64,000 nt of DNA from Persicitalea sp963716085 (GCA_963716085.1 OY970288.1:6014001-6078000), one strand, 5' to 3'; shown: positions 42,841 to 51,781, counted from the first letter of the stretch. Program-made: numbers and translations. The notes: generated from the sequence alone by a model not told the origin.

Positions 42841-44214
42841 ATGAAGAAAACTTTCCTTCTTATCCACCTGAGCCTTCTGACTGTCATCCTGAGCGTAGTC
42901 GAAGGACTCCCCGCAAAAGCCCAAACCACCGTCCACCGTGATCCGGTCATCACGCAACTCGTCGGGCAAGTTTCCGCCGACAGCCTGAAAGCCCACGTCG
43001 AAAAGCTGGTCAGCTTCGGGACGCGGCAAACGCTCAGCGGCAGGCAGGGCCAGCGCGGCATCGTGCCGGCGCGGGAATGGATTCTGAGCAAGTTCCAGGA
43101 ATTCGGCAAGCGGTCGGGCGGCAGGCTCACGGCCACCATCGACACCTGGACGCTGCCCCCCGACGGCCGCCGCATCGACGAAGCCGTGGACATGGGCAAT
43201 GTCATGGCGACGCTCAAAGGCACCGATCCGGCCGACGACCGCATTTTCCTCGTCAGCGGCCACATGGACAGCCGCGTGAGCGATGTCATGAACCGCACCG
43301 ACGATGCCCCCGGTGCCAACGACGACGGCTCCGGCACGGCGGCAGTCATCGAGCTGGCGCGGGTGATGAGCCAGCAAAGCTTCCCGGCAACCATCATTTT
43401 CGTAACCGTAGCGGGGGAGGAGCAGGGCCTGCTCGGAGCCGATCACCTGGCGCAAAGGGCAGTGGATGAGAAGTGGAACCTGGAAGCGCTGCTCAACAAC
43501 GACATCATGGGCTCCAACAACAGCCACGACACCAAGCTCATTAACAATACTATCGTGCGGGTGTTCAGCGAGGGCTTGCCGGGCTTCGAGACCGACAAGA
43601 GCGCGGCCTCGCTGCGGCAGTACGGCCTGGAGAACGACGGCAAAGCCCGCACGCTGGCGCGCTACGTGAAGGAAGTCGGCGAACGCTACGTGGATCATCT
43701 GGAAGTGCGGATGGTCTATCGCAACGACCGCTACCTGCGCGGCGGCGACCACACGCCTTTCGTCAATCGCGGTTTTGGGGCCGTGAGAATCACGGAAATG
43801 AACGAGAACTTTCAGCACCAGCACCAAGACCTGCGCGTGGAAGACGGCGTGGACTATGGCGATAAGGTCGAGTACATGGATTTCGAGTACCTGCGCAAGA
43901 ATACGACGATGAACCTGGCGAACCTCGCCAATCTGGCCAAGTCGCCTTCTCAACCCCAAAACGTAACCATGGACGTCCGCAGCCTGACGAATACGACCAA
44001 ACTTTACTGGCAAGCTCCCAAAACGGGTGAAGTGAAGGGCTACTATATTCTGATGCGCGAAACGCACTGGCCGTTTTGGCAAAAGAAATTCTTTACCGAC
44101 AAACTGGGTGCCGAAATGCCTTACTCCAAAGACAACTATTTCTTCGCCGTGCAAGCGGTAAGCGAAGACGGCAACGAAGGCTTTCCGGTGTTGCCGAAGC
44201 CAGGGATGCGGTAG
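42841..44214 (+). CDS. Secreted M28-family metallopeptidase
   Basis: A 457-aa zinc peptidase. Signal peptide about residues 1-27 (MKKTFLLIHLSLLTVILSVV, cleavage near AKAQ). Its hydrophobic core is encoded by a dispersed DNA repeat (see finding). Catalytic domain: His141 and following Asp in VSGHMDSR, Asp161 in GANDDGSG (bridging), Glu193/194 in AGEEQGLLGA (general base), Asp in LNNDIMGSN and His in the GDHTPF region. A C-terminal domain (about 390-457) is fibronectin-like. It cleaves short peptides or amino acids in the periplasm or outside the cell. Confidence 0.9.
   Translation: MKKTFLLIHLSLLTVILSVVEGLPAKAQTTVHRDPVITQLVGQVSADSLKAHVEKLVSFGTRQTLSGRQGQRGIVPAREWILSKFQEFGKRSGGRLTATIDTWTLPPDGRRIDEAVDMGNVMATLKGTDPADDRIFLVSGHMDSRVSDVMNRTDDAPGANDDGSGTAAVIELARVMSQQSFPATIIFVTVAGEEQGLLGADHLAQRAVDEKWNLEALLNNDIMGSNNSHDTKLINNTIVRVFSEGLPGFETDKSAASLRQYGLENDGKARTLARYVKEVGERYVDHLEVRMVYRNDRYLRGGDHTPFVNRGFGAVRITEMNENFQHQHQDLRVEDGVDYGDKVEYMDFEYLRKNTTMNLANLANLAKSPSQPQNVTMDVRSLTNTTKLYWQAPKTGEVKGYYILMRETHWPFWQKKFFTDKLGAEMPYSKDNYFFAVQAVSEDGNEGFPVLPKPGMR
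42884..42912 (+). repeat. Dispersed hairpin repeat (GTCATCCTGAGCG type), copy 1
   Basis: A copy of a repeat known to me from many bacterial genomes, with a TCCT/AGGA stem around a 12-nt loop GAGCGtAGtCGA. It lies inside the M28 peptidase signal peptide. Second copy at 55,950-55,977. Confidence 0.65.
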
Positions 44215-44229
44215 ACACCAGCACATTGT

Positions 44230-44568
44230 ATGATAAATTATCACAATAAGAAGTTCCGCCCCGTCCAAAACACCGACAACGGCGAGACCTCGGCGGAAAC
44301 TATTTTCCATTACCAGCAAGGAGGAAATATCCTCACTTCCGACTACGCGGGCGGCAAAATCAAACGTGGCCACCTAATCGGCTTGGTGGACGAGGCAGGA
44401 AACATCGACATGCGCTACCACCAGGTCAACGAAGCGGGCGAGCTAATGACGGGCGTCTGCCAATCGCGGCCCGAAATACTACCCAACGGCAAAATCCGCC
44501 TGCACGAAACCTGGCGCTGGACCTCGAGCGACGGCTCCACGGGTAGTTCGATCATCGAAGAAATCTAA
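44230..44568 (+). CDS. Conserved small protein, often called n-acetylglutamate synthase
   Basis: A 112-aa soluble protein with strong similarity to a conserved Bacteroidota family that databases label n-acetylglutamate synthase. It has no acetyltransferase (GNAT) motif, so that name is probably a misannotation. It is mostly beta-strand: TIFHYQQGGNILTSDYAGGKIKRG, MRYHQVNEAGELMTGVCQSRPEILPNGKIRLHETWRW. Function unknown. Fifteen bp after the M28 peptidase gene, so perhaps cotranscribed. A period-7 array follows its stop. Confidence 0.8.
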   Translation: MINYHNKKFRPVQNTDNGETSAETIFHYQQGGNILTSDYAGGKIKRGHLIGLVDEAGNIDMRYHQVNEAGELMTGVCQSRPEILPNGKIRLHETWRWTSSDGSTGSSIIEEI

Positions 44569-44597
44569 TATCTCCTATCTCATAATTCATATCTAAC
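44569..44597. repeat. Period-7 array TATCTCC-like
   Basis: TATCTCC, TATCTCA, TAATTCA, TATCTAA: four heptamers directly after the stop of the preceding gene and just before the aspC promoter box. Confidence 0.6.
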
Positions 44598-44600
44598 CCC

Positions 44601-44608
44601 TACCTTTG
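44601..44608 (+). promoter_or_regulatory. Bacteroidota -7 promoter box (TACCTTTG) before aspC
   Basis: An exact TAnnTTTG match. It places the start of transcription near 44615, so the CACTGTC array below lies in the 5' leader of the aminotransferase mRNA. Confidence 0.6.
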
Positions 44609-44659
44609 CGGCTGTTTTGCAGCAGACAAAAGGGGGAAATGTGTTTTACATGTGATTAC

Positions 44660-44706
44660 CCACTGTCCACTGTCCACTGTCCACTGTCCACCGTCAACCG
44701 TCAACT
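44660..44706. repeat. Period-7 array CACTGTC before aspC
   Basis: About six copies of CCACTGT, the last two degenerate (CCACCGT, CAACCGT), ending seven bases before the aminotransferase ATG. Confidence 0.85.
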
Positions 44707-44712
44707 AAAAAA

Positions 44713-45930
44713 ATGTCCGCAGTAGCCGAGCAAACCCCATTATTGGCCGATCGTATCACCGCCCTTGAAGAATCTTCAACCCTGGCGATGACTAAAAAAG
44801 CCCGTGAACTGGCCGCCCTGGGCCACAAGGTGATTAGCCTGAGCGTGGGCGAACCCGATTTTAAAACCCCAACGCACATTTGTGAAGCGGGAAAACAGGC
44901 TATCGACGACGGCTTTCACGGCTACTCGCCCGTGGCGGGCTTTCCCGATCTGCGCCAGGCCATCGCCGATAAGTTGCGTCGCGACAATGATATCGACTGG
45001 CAAGCCGAAAATATTGCGGTGTCGACCGGAGCCAAACACTCGCTGGCTAACGCCATTCAGGTACTGGTGAACCCCGGCGACGAGGTCATTATTTTCGCGC
45101 CCTACTGGGTCAGCTATTCCGAAATGGTGAAGCTGGCCGAGGGCAAAGCCGTGGTGGTGGATGGTGCTTTCGAGAACGATTTCAAAGTAACGCCCGAGCA
45201 ACTGGAAGCGGCCATCACACCCCGCACCAAAGTGGTCATGTACGCTTCACCCAATAACCCAACGGGAGCGGTCTATTCCGAAGCCGAACTGCGCGCTTTG
45301 GGTGCGGTGCTGGAAAAGCATGAGGACGTTTTCGTGCTGGCCGACGAGATTTACGAATACATCAACTTCACGGGCAACGGCAATTTCAGCATGGGGTCCA
45401 TCCCTGCCCTGAAAGAGCGCGTGGTGACCGTCAACGGCGTGGCCAAGGGCTTTGCCATGACAGGCTGGCGCATCGGCTTCGTCGGCGCCGCCAAGTGGAT
45501 CACGCAGGGTGTCGAGAAATTGCAGGGCCAAGTAACGTCGGGCACTTGCTCTATCGCTCAGAAAGCCGCTGTGGCCGCATTCACGGGTACGCTGGAACCA
45601 ACGATGGAAATGGCCAAAGCCTACGAGCGGCGCCGCGACCTGGTAGTGAAGCTGCTGAAAGATATTCCCGGCTTCAAGGTGAATGTACCGCAGGGCGCGT
45701 TCTACGCTTTCCCCGACGTGAGCCACTATTTTGGTAGATCCGATGGCGAAAACACCATCAACGACTCGGACGATTTCTCGCTTTGGCTGCTCAACAACTC
45801 CTACGTCTCGACTGTCGCCGGTTCGGGATTTGGGGCGCCGGACTGCATTCGCATCTCCACCGCCGCCGCCGATGAAAAGCTGGAAGAAGCTGTACGGCGG
45901 ATTAAGAAAGCCGTGGCGACCTTGAAATAA
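44713..45930 (+). CDS. aspC: Pyridoxal-phosphate aminotransferase (aspartate aminotransferase class)
   Basis: A 405-aa class I/II aminotransferase. Signature motifs: LSVGEPDFKTPTHI (about 37-50), GAKHSLANAIQVLVNPGDEVI, ASPNNPTGAVYS (Asn contact with PLP), DEIYEYINF, and the Schiff-base lysine in NGVAKGFAMTGWRIGF (about residue 240). This subfamily transaminates aspartate or tyrosine/glutamate with 2-oxoglutarate. Length is normal. Single gene, with the promoter and the heptamer array upstream and a strong terminator downstream. Confidence 0.94.
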   Translation: MSAVAEQTPLLADRITALEESSTLAMTKKARELAALGHKVISLSVGEPDFKTPTHICEAGKQAIDDGFHGYSPVAGFPDLRQAIADKLRRDNDIDWQAENIAVSTGAKHSLANAIQVLVNPGDEVIIFAPYWVSYSEMVKLAEGKAVVVDGAFENDFKVTPEQLEAAITPRTKVVMYASPNNPTGAVYSEAELRALGAVLEKHEDVFVLADEIYEYINFTGNGNFSMGSIPALKERVVTVNGVAKGFAMTGWRIGFVGAAKWITQGVEKLQGQVTSGTCSIAQKAAVAAFTGTLEPTMEMAKAYERRRDLVVKLLKDIPGFKVNVPQGAFYAFPDVSHYFGRSDGENTINDSDDFSLWLLNNSYVSTVAGSGFGAPDCIRISTAAADEKLEEAVRRIKKAVATLK

Positions 45931-45956
45931 AGTCAAGATTTTTGATTTATTGCAAT

Positions 45957-45996
45957 GGCCCCTGGCCGGGATTGATCCCAGCCAGGGGCCTTTCTT
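45957..45996 (+). terminator. Rho-independent terminator of aspC
   Basis: A long stem GGCCCCTGGC..GGGA with TCCCAGCCAGGGGCC, followed by TTTCTTG, 27 bp after the stop. Confidence 0.9.
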
Positions 45997-46049
45997 GTAT
46001 TTAGAGGCCCGCTTGTAAAAAGCACACCGAACTACCTGGCATAACCTAG

Positions 46050-46057
46050 TACCTTTG
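46050..46057 (+). promoter_or_regulatory. Bacteroidota -7 promoter box before pspC-like gene
   Basis: TACCTTTG, 30 bp before the start codon, an exact consensus match. Confidence 0.6.
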
Positions 46058-46086
46058 ACCTATTCAAAACCTAAAACAACACAGCC

Positions 46087-46326
46087 ATGAACTTCAATAA
46101 CAGATTATTCAGAAACATGAACCAGCGGGTCATTGGCGGCGTCGCCGCCGGATTGGCCGATTACTTTGGCGTAGACATCATCCTGATGCGCGTCCTTTTC
46201 GTCCTGGCGATTTTCATCCCGATTCCCACGCATATTTTTCTGCTCTATGTCATCCTATGGGTAGTCATGCCGAAGAATCCTCTGCGGATTCATCAGACTG
46301 CCACCGGGCCAAATCCGCAAGGATAA
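46087..46326 (+). CDS. PspC-domain stress-response membrane protein
   Basis: A 79-aa PspC-domain protein: NQRVIGGVAAGLADYFGVDIILMRVLFVLAIF (residues 12-43) is the conserved amphipathic region and membrane helix. In the phage-shock system PspC senses envelope stress; in Bacteroidota the family is stand-alone, and the role here is inferred only from the domain. Followed by a terminator hairpin. Confidence 0.9.
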   Translation: MNFNNRLFRNMNQRVIGGVAAGLADYFGVDIILMRVLFVLAIFIPIPTHIFLLYVILWVVMPKNPLRIHQTATGPNPQG

Positions 46327-46350
46327 CCTACAAACTGCAAAAAGTAAGCA

Positions 46351-46389
46351 AAACCGCCGCTCCGAAACCCTCGGGCAGCGGTTTTTTGT
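46351..46389 (+). terminator. Rho-independent terminator of pspC-like gene
   Basis: An AAACCGC stem paired with GCGGTTT around an inner CCGA/TCGG hairpin, then a T tract. Confidence 0.75.
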
Positions 46390-46418
46390 TTTAAAATTAA
46401 TTCCTACTTTTACAAATG

Positions 46419-46432
46419 GTATGCTTGCATAC
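46419..46432. promoter_or_regulatory. Palindromic operator-like site upstream of thiolase
   Basis: GTATGC-TT-GCATAC: perfect 6-bp arms, a typical TetR-type operator geometry, 140 bp before the thiolase ATG. The regulator is unknown. Confidence 0.4.
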
Positions 46433-46437
46433 TAGTA

Positions 46438-46541
46438 AAGGAGGAAGGGAGGAGAGGAGGAAAGAATAAAGGGAACGAGGCCACCCATGTGGGCTGGTGC
46501 AAGCAATCCTTTCCTGCTATCTCCTTTCCTCCCTTCCTCCT
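46438..46541. repeat. Purine and pyrimidine arrays forming an inverted pair before thiolase
   Basis: A GGAGGAAGGGAGGAG array (46438-46466) and a CTCCTTTCCTCCCTTCCTCC array (46521-46541) face each other. They fit the style of the other period-7/8 repeats, in polypurine form, and could form a long hairpin or triplex. They end 30 bp before the ATG. Confidence 0.65.
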
Positions 46542-46571
46542 CAACTACACTTACAATTCATCACTCCATTT

Positions 46572-47747
46572 ATGAACGCATACATCGTAGCCGGATACCG
46601 CAGCGCGGTCGGCAAAGCGCCCAAAGGCGTATTTCGTTTTACCCGTCCCGACAACCTGGGGGCGGACGTCATCAAGCACACCATGGCGCAAATCCCACAA
46701 CTCGACCCCGCGCAAGTGGACGATGTGATCGTGGGTAACGCCGTTCCCGAAGCCGAGCAAGGCATGCAGATGGGACGCTTCGTTTCGCTGCTGTCGCTAC
46801 CCGAAAGTGTGTCGGGCATGGTCATCAACCGTTACTGCGGCTCGGGTGTGGAGGCCATTGCGCTGGCCGCCGGGAAAATCAACGCGGGCATGGGCGATTG
46901 CATCATCGCGGGCGGCACCGAGTCGATGTCGATGGTGCCGACGATGGGCTGGAAAACGGCTTTGAACTACGAAATCGCGCACACCAACCCGAACTACTAC
47001 CTCAGCATGGGCCTTACCGCCGAGCAGGTGGCGCAAGACTATAAGATTAGCCGCGAGGATCAGGATATGTTCGCCTTTCAGTCGCACCAAAAAGCACTGG
47101 CCGCACAGGCGGCGAATCGCTTCGCCGACGAAATCGTCCCCATCAGCGTGAAGGAAACCTACTTCGACGCCGAGGCGGGCAAGAAAAAGACGCGGGAATA
47201 TACGGTAGACCAAGACGAAGGCCCGCGGCCCGACACCTCACCCGAGGCCCTGGCGCGGCTGCGTCCGGTGTTCGCAGCGGGCGGCAGCGTCACGGCGGGA
47301 AACTCGTCGCAGACCTCCGACGGCGCGGCTTTCGTAATCGTGATGTCGGAAAAAATGGTGAACGAACTGGGCCTAAAACCCATCGCCCGGATGATGGCCT
47401 ACGCCACAGCGGGCGTCGATCCGCGCATCATGGGCATTGGCCCGGTGGCGGCAGTACCCAAAGCGCTGAAACAAGCAGGCTTGCAATTGTCCGATATCGA
47501 GCAAATCGAGCTGAACGAAGCTTTTGCCGCGCAGTCGTTGGCCGTGATGCGGACGCTGGACATGAATCCCGAAATCGTCAACCCCAACGGCGGGGCCATC
47601 GCCCTGGGCCACGCCCTTGGTTCGACGGGCGCACGCCTTTCCGTGCAGTTATTCAACGAAATGCGCCGCCGCGAACAAAAATACGGTATGGTCACGGCCT
47701 GCGTAGGCGGCGGACAAGGCGTGGCGGGAATCTATGAGTTGCTGTGA
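46572..47747 (+). CDS. Acetyl-CoA C-acyltransferase (thiolase)
   Basis: A 391-aa thiolase. ATG 46572 (MNAYIVAGYRSAVGKAPKG) was chosen over an upstream frame start because the family homology begins there. Nucleophile Cys89 in NRYCGSGVEAI; catalytic His in NPNGGAIALGHALGSTGAR; second Cys in CVGGGQGVAG near the C-terminus. It either thiolytically cleaves 3-ketoacyl-CoA in beta-oxidation or condenses acetyl-CoA. Sequence does not decide between these, but acetoacetate use is suggested by the aacS gene elsewhere in the window. Confidence 0.94.
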   Translation: MNAYIVAGYRSAVGKAPKGVFRFTRPDNLGADVIKHTMAQIPQLDPAQVDDVIVGNAVPEAEQGMQMGRFVSLLSLPESVSGMVINRYCGSGVEAIALAAGKINAGMGDCIIAGGTESMSMVPTMGWKTALNYEIAHTNPNYYLSMGLTAEQVAQDYKISREDQDMFAFQSHQKALAAQAANRFADEIVPISVKETYFDAEAGKKKTREYTVDQDEGPRPDTSPEALARLRPVFAAGGSVTAGNSSQTSDGAAFVIVMSEKMVNELGLKPIARMMAYATAGVDPRIMGIGPVAAVPKALKQAGLQLSDIEQIELNEAFAAQSLAVMRTLDMNPEIVNPNGGAIALGHALGSTGARLSVQLFNEMRRREQKYGMVTACVGGGQGVAGIYELL

Positions 47748-47769
47748 TTTGAGGGCTTGCTGGTGAAGT

Positions 47770-47838
47770 TTGAGAGTTCAAAGTGTAAAGTCTGCTAAAT
47801 GGACACTTTTTACTTTAAACTCATAAACTTTGAACTCC
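47770..47838. repeat. Inverted period-7 repeats between convergent genes
   Basis: Heptamers around CAAAGTG (47770-47791) and their complements around ACTTTAA (47806-47838) form the stem GAGTTCAAAGT/ACTTTGAACTC (47774-47784 with 47827-47837). They lie between the stops of the thiolase and the aldo/keto reductase and could serve as a shared terminator. Confidence 0.65.
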
Positions 47839-47841
47839 CCT

Positions 47842-48828
47842 TTACCATAACTGATGCACTGACGGCTTAATGTACTTCTCATACACTTCATTCACGGCTT
47901 TTTTCTGCCCGGTGGTGAGTGGCGGTAATTCGGCGGCTTGCAGGTTGGACTGCACCTGGGCGGGACGCGAGGCACCGGGAATGACAGTGCTTACCCCGTC
48001 GAACATCAGCACCCAACGCAGCGCCATGGGTGCCAGATTCTCCTGATTTGGAAAAGCAGCTTTCAGTTCTTCCACCGCCGCCAGGCCCGTTTTGTAGTCC
48101 ACGCCGGAGAAAGTTTCGCCTTTATCGAACTTCTCGCCCTGGCGGTTGAAGTGGCGGTGGTCGCCTTCGGTGAAAGTGGATTCTTGCGAGAACTTCCCGG
48201 TCAAAAGTCCACTCGCCAGCGGCACGCGGACGATTATGCCCACGTCTTTTTTCTTAGTTTGTTCAAAAAACAGTTCTGCGGGCCGCTGTCGGAACATATT
48301 GAAGATGATCTGTACCGTGGTGACGTTATCGAACTCGATGCCCTTCAAAGCGTCTTCTACCTTTTCGACACTGATGCCTAAATTCTGCACTTTTCCTTCT
48401 TCTTTCAACCGGTCGAATAGCCCAAAGATTTCGGGGCGGTAATAGACTTCCCTGGGCGGACAGTGCAGTTGTACGAGATCGAGCGTCTCCAGTTCCATGT
48501 TTGTTAGGCTAGCTTCCACGAACTTTCGTAGCGCGGCGGGCTGGTACGCGTCGTTGGTGTGCGGATTGAGCTGCCGTCCGCACTTGGTGGCGACGTAGAT
48601 ACGCTCCGAACGGCTCTTGACAAATTTTCCCACGGCTTTCTCGCTCTCGCCGGCACCGTACACGTCGGCCGTGTCGATGAAGTTGACGCCACCATCGACA
48701 GCTTCGTGCAGGATGCTTTCAGCGAGCTTGTGGTCGAAGTCGGCGCCCCATTTGCCGCCGACCTGCCAGGTGCCGAGGCTGATTTCGGATACTTCAAAAT
48801 TCGTTTTTCCTAGTTTTCGGTAGTTCAT
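47842..48828 (-). CDS. Aldo/keto reductase
   Basis: A 328-aa TIM-barrel NADPH oxidoreductase. FIDTADVYGAGESEKAVGKFV contains the catalytic Asp-Tyr pair (about residues 51-58), VATKCGR the catalytic Lys, and LVQLHCPP the His. The C-terminal RPAQVQSNLQAAELPPLT with preceding GAS is the NADP-binding site. Probably YajO/Tas-like with a broad substrate range. Convergent with the thiolase gene; not obviously part of the sugar locus. Confidence 0.9.
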   Translation of the reverse strand: MNYRKLGKTNFEVSEISLGTWQVGGKWGADFDHKLAESILHEAVDGGVNFIDTADVYGAGESEKAVGKFVKSRSERIYVATKCGRQLNPHTNDAYQPAALRKFVEASLTNMELETLDLVQLHCPPREVYYRPEIFGLFDRLKEEGKVQNLGISVEKVEDALKGIEFDNVTTVQIIFNMFRQRPAELFFEQTKKKDVGIIVRVPLASGLLTGKFSQESTFTEGDHRHFNRQGEKFDKGETFSGVDYKTGLAAVEELKAAFPNQENLAPMALRWVLMFDGVSTVIPGASRPAQVQSNLQAAELPPLTTGQKKAVNEVYEKYIKPSVHQLW

Positions 48829-48878
48829 GTTTTCAGTTGGACTGGTGGGAATTGGTAAGCTGGAAGAGGGTGGCCCTT

Positions 48879-50387
48879 TTATTCCGGTACCAGGCCGATA
48901 ACTACCTCGCCTTTTTTCTTGCTGGGAAAAACCAGATTGGTCAATACCGCAGCGCCATCGTTAGCGAAGATTTCGACGATAGAATTGTCCACGAAAATAT
49001 CCAGTTTCATCTCGCCGTTGACGGGCGGCACGGTCATGGACTCCACGCTGGCGAATTTTTCGTGAAAAGCCACGTTACCCGATTGAGTGCGGTCGAAGGT
49101 AAGTTTTTGCGCCTCGATGTCGTACGATAAAATGGCCGCCTCTTTCTCGTTGCTAAAGAGTTTTATTTGAAAATTTTCGGCTTCGCTCAGCTCGAATGTC
49201 AGGTCGAGGCGGTAGGAATTGCCATCCATTCTTAAAATAACACCCGCTCCCAAATCGGGCGCCTTCATGGTCAGCGTTTTGGTGACAATACCTTTTTTGA
49301 AAACCGGTTGCTGAATCAGGTGATGCACCCCGCTGCTGTCAGTTCGCAATGAGAGCTGGCGCGGCAGCGAAAACATGCCGCGAAAGCCGGTAGTCGGGGT
49401 CTTGTTGGCATAAACCCAGTTGCTGGCCCAGCCCATGATGATGGGCTTCGGCTGGTCAGGCGGCAGGTTGTTGAAGGGAATGGCGGCGTAAAAATCCTTA
49501 CCGAAATCCACACGCCGCACGCCTTCTTGTCGATCGGCTTTAAAGCGCTTGCCGTCGAAACTACCCACGAAATACTGCATTCCCGTGAAGTCCGCGTCCT
49601 CCGCTGCGCTCGAAATCATCATCACCCATTTTTCCTCGTCGCTGCTTTCCACGGGGACTCTGAACAACGAGGGGCATTCCCACATCTTGGCCACATCGCC
49701 CATCTTACCAAATTCGCTCAGCCGCTTCCACTTTTTGAGATCGCCCGATTCGTAAATCTGCGCCAGGAACTCTTTGGGCTTGACCACGACCATTTTCCAC
49801 TTCCCATTATGCCAGAACACATTGGGATCGCGGAAGTCCTTCATACCGATGTCCAGCACGGGGTTTTTATCGTAATACTTCCAGGTGCGGCCCTTATCGG
49901 CACTGTAAGCCAGGCTCTGGTGCTGCGCCACGCCTTCGTCTTTGCCGTCTATCTCCCTGTGAACGTGCGAGGTGTAAATGGCTACCATGCCGTTTTTCAA
50001 ACCCGGCTCGAAGAAGCCGGAGGTATTCATGCTGTCCACCACCACGCTGCCCGAGAAGACCATCGTTTCGGTGCTGTCGGCGTTTTGGTATTCCGGCAAA
50101 GCCAGCGGCAGTTCCTCCCAGGTCATCAAGTCGGCACTTACGGTATGCGCCCAGCTCATGTGGCCCCAGGTGTCGCCTTCGGGGTTGTACTGGTAAAAAA
50201 GGTGATACTCGCCGTCGAGATAGACCAGCCCGTTGGGATCGTTCGTCCAGTTTTGCGGCGGGGCGTAGTGGTAGGCAGGGCGGTAGTCGCCGGGTTTTAT
50301 GTCGGGAACGGTGGGTTTTTCCTCTTGGCTGGATGTGCAGGCGGTGAGGAGGGCGGTGATGGTGAGGAGTGTGAATAGTTTTTGCAT
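48879..50387 (-). CDS. GH32 fructan/sucrose hydrolase, lipoprotein
   Basis: A 502-aa protein: MQKLFTLLTITALLTAC with Cys17 in a lipobox, so surface- or periplasm-exposed. ATG 50387 was taken rather than a much longer upstream frame that is antisense to the MFS gene end. GH32 active-site motifs: nucleophile Asp50 in NWTNDPNGL, transition-state stabiliser in DFRDPNVFW, acid/base Glu in WECPSLF. It hydrolyses fructose-terminated sugars (sucrose, inulin, levan). The beta-sandwich module (about 360-502) follows. It sits downstream of a sugar porter on the same strand. Confidence 0.92.
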   Translation of the reverse strand: MQKLFTLLTITALLTACTSSQEEKPTVPDIKPGDYRPAYHYAPPQNWTNDPNGLVYLDGEYHLFYQYNPEGDTWGHMSWAHTVSADLMTWEELPLALPEYQNADSTETMVFSGSVVVDSMNTSGFFEPGLKNGMVAIYTSHVHREIDGKDEGVAQHQSLAYSADKGRTWKYYDKNPVLDIGMKDFRDPNVFWHNGKWKMVVVKPKEFLAQIYESGDLKKWKRLSEFGKMGDVAKMWECPSLFRVPVESSDEEKWVMMISSAAEDADFTGMQYFVGSFDGKRFKADRQEGVRRVDFGKDFYAAIPFNNLPPDQPKPIIMGWASNWVYANKTPTTGFRGMFSLPRQLSLRTDSSGVHHLIQQPVFKKGIVTKTLTMKAPDLGAGVILRMDGNSYRLDLTFELSEAENFQIKLFSNEKEAAILSYDIEAQKLTFDRTQSGNVAFHEKFASVESMTVPPVNGEMKLDIFVDNSIVEIFANDGAAVLTNLVFPSKKKGEVVIGLVPE

Positions 50388-50443
50388 TGTTATCGAATAC
50401 CTGTGAGAGACCGTTTTGGCTTCTAAATAAACCATGCCCAACA

Positions 50444-51781
50444 CTACGCCGCCACCGCCTCCCCGATCCCTTCCAGCGACGTGCCCTTCGTCTCGGGCAT
50501 CATCCGCCAGACGAACAGCAGTTGCAGCACCATCATCCCGGCAAAGAAGGCGAAGGTCGGCCCGCCGCCGAAAGTTTGGGCGATGAAGGGAAAAATGAAC
50601 GAAATAACCGCCGCCGCAATCCAGTGCGTGAAGCTCCCCAGCGATTGCCCGTAGGCACGGACATCGTTGGGAAAAATCTCCGAAATAAATACCCAAATGA
50701 CCGCGCCCTGCGACAGGGCGAAGAAGGCGATATAGATAAACAGATAAATCGGTACCTGCGCCCCGCCCAAATTCTCGCTGAAAAAGGCATTGGCCACCAG
50801 CACCAGCGCGGCGATGACGCCCAGCGACCCGACGTACATCAGGAACTTGCGTCCGAACTTGTCGATGAGCGACAGCCCCAGCAGCGTCGCCAGCAGGTTG
50901 ACCAGGCCGATGCCCGCCGACGACAGCAAAGCCGACTCCTTGCCCAGCCCCGCCATCTCGAACACGCGGGGGGCGTAATAAATAATGGCGTTGATGCCCG
51001 ACAATTGGTTGAAAAGTGCGAACAGTACCGCCAGCCGGACGGGCGTTTTGTAAAGTGGTTTGAATAAATCGCGAAAACTACCCTCGGTGGACTCGTTTTT
51101 ACTTTTCAAAATAGAAACCACCACGCGCTCGGCTTCGGCGGAGTCGCTGACGTTGAGGATTTCACGGGCTTCGTGGATTTTGTTTTTCTTCAAAATCAGC
51201 CAGCGCGGACTTTCGGGAATGAAGAAAATGGATACCATGAACAGTACCGCCGGGATGGCCTCCACGCCCAGCATCCAGCGCCAGGCGTTCTCGCCAATGC
51301 CTTCCAGGGCGTAGTTGGAGAGGTAAGAAATCAGGATACCCAGCACGATGTTGAACTGGAAAAGCGCCACCAGCCGTCCACGCCGCGAGGGCGGCGCGAT
51401 TTCGGAGATATACATCGGGGCCACGACCGACGAGATGCCCACGCCCACGCCACCGATGAACCGAAAGACCAGAAACATGCCCCAGCCCGTCGCCAGTCCC
51501 GAACCCAGCGCCGACACCAAATACAGCACGGCCACGATAAGCAGGCTGTACTTGCGCCCGTACTTATCGGCTGGCACCCCGCCGAACAGCGCGCCGACCA
51601 CCGTGCCGATCAGGGCGATGGAGACCGTCAGGCCGTGTTCGAAGGCCGTGGAGTTCCAGAGAACTTGCAGGGTCTGCTCCGCGCCGGAAATCACCGCCGT
51701 GTCGAAGCCGAAGAGGAAGCCGCCCAAGGCGGCGGAGATGGACCAAAGAAAGATTTTGGCAGAATTGCTCATATAAGGCAA
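50444..51781 (-). CDS. Sugar porter, MFS superfamily
   Basis: A 445-aa transporter with twelve predicted membrane helices. Sugar-porter motifs: GFLFGFDTAVISGAEQ (helix 1), DKYGRK (loop 2-3), RFIGGVGVGISSVVAPMYISEIAPPSRRGRLV, PESPRWL (after helix 6) and the matching GRK of the second half. A proton-coupled hexose importer. It lies directly upstream of GH32 on the same strand, which suggests it brings in fructose or glucose released by that enzyme. Confidence 0.92.
   Translation of the reverse strand: MPYMSNSAKIFLWSISAALGGFLFGFDTAVISGAEQTLQVLWNSTAFEHGLTVSIALIGTVVGALFGGVPADKYGRKYSLLIVAVLYLVSALGSGLATGWGMFLVFRFIGGVGVGISSVVAPMYISEIAPPSRRGRLVALFQFNIVLGILISYLSNYALEGIGENAWRWMLGVEAIPAVLFMVSIFFIPESPRWLILKKNKIHEAREILNVSDSAEAERVVVSILKSKNESTEGSFRDLFKPLYKTPVRLAVLFALFNQLSGINAIIYYAPRVFEMAGLGKESALLSSAGIGLVNLLATLLGLSLIDKFGRKFLMYVGSLGVIAALVLVANAFFSENLGGAQVPIYLFIYIAFFALSQGAVIWVFISEIFPNDVRAYGQSLGSFTHWIAAAVISFIFPFIAQTFGGGPTFAFFAGMMVLQLLFVWRMMPETKGTSLEGIGEAVAA

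Noticed and set aside
42808..44373. 521-aa minus-strand frame across the M28 peptidase gene
   Set aside because: Fully antisense to a gene with clear zinc-peptidase motifs; composition is that of a high-GC shadow frame.
44230..44568. N-acetylglutamate synthase
   Set aside because: Common database name for this family, but no GNAT or kinase motif is present, so the activity is not supported.
50387..50696. N-terminal extension of the GH32 frame
   Set aside because: The extra 103 codons lie antisense-like to the MFS gene end; the lipoprotein signal begins at 50387.
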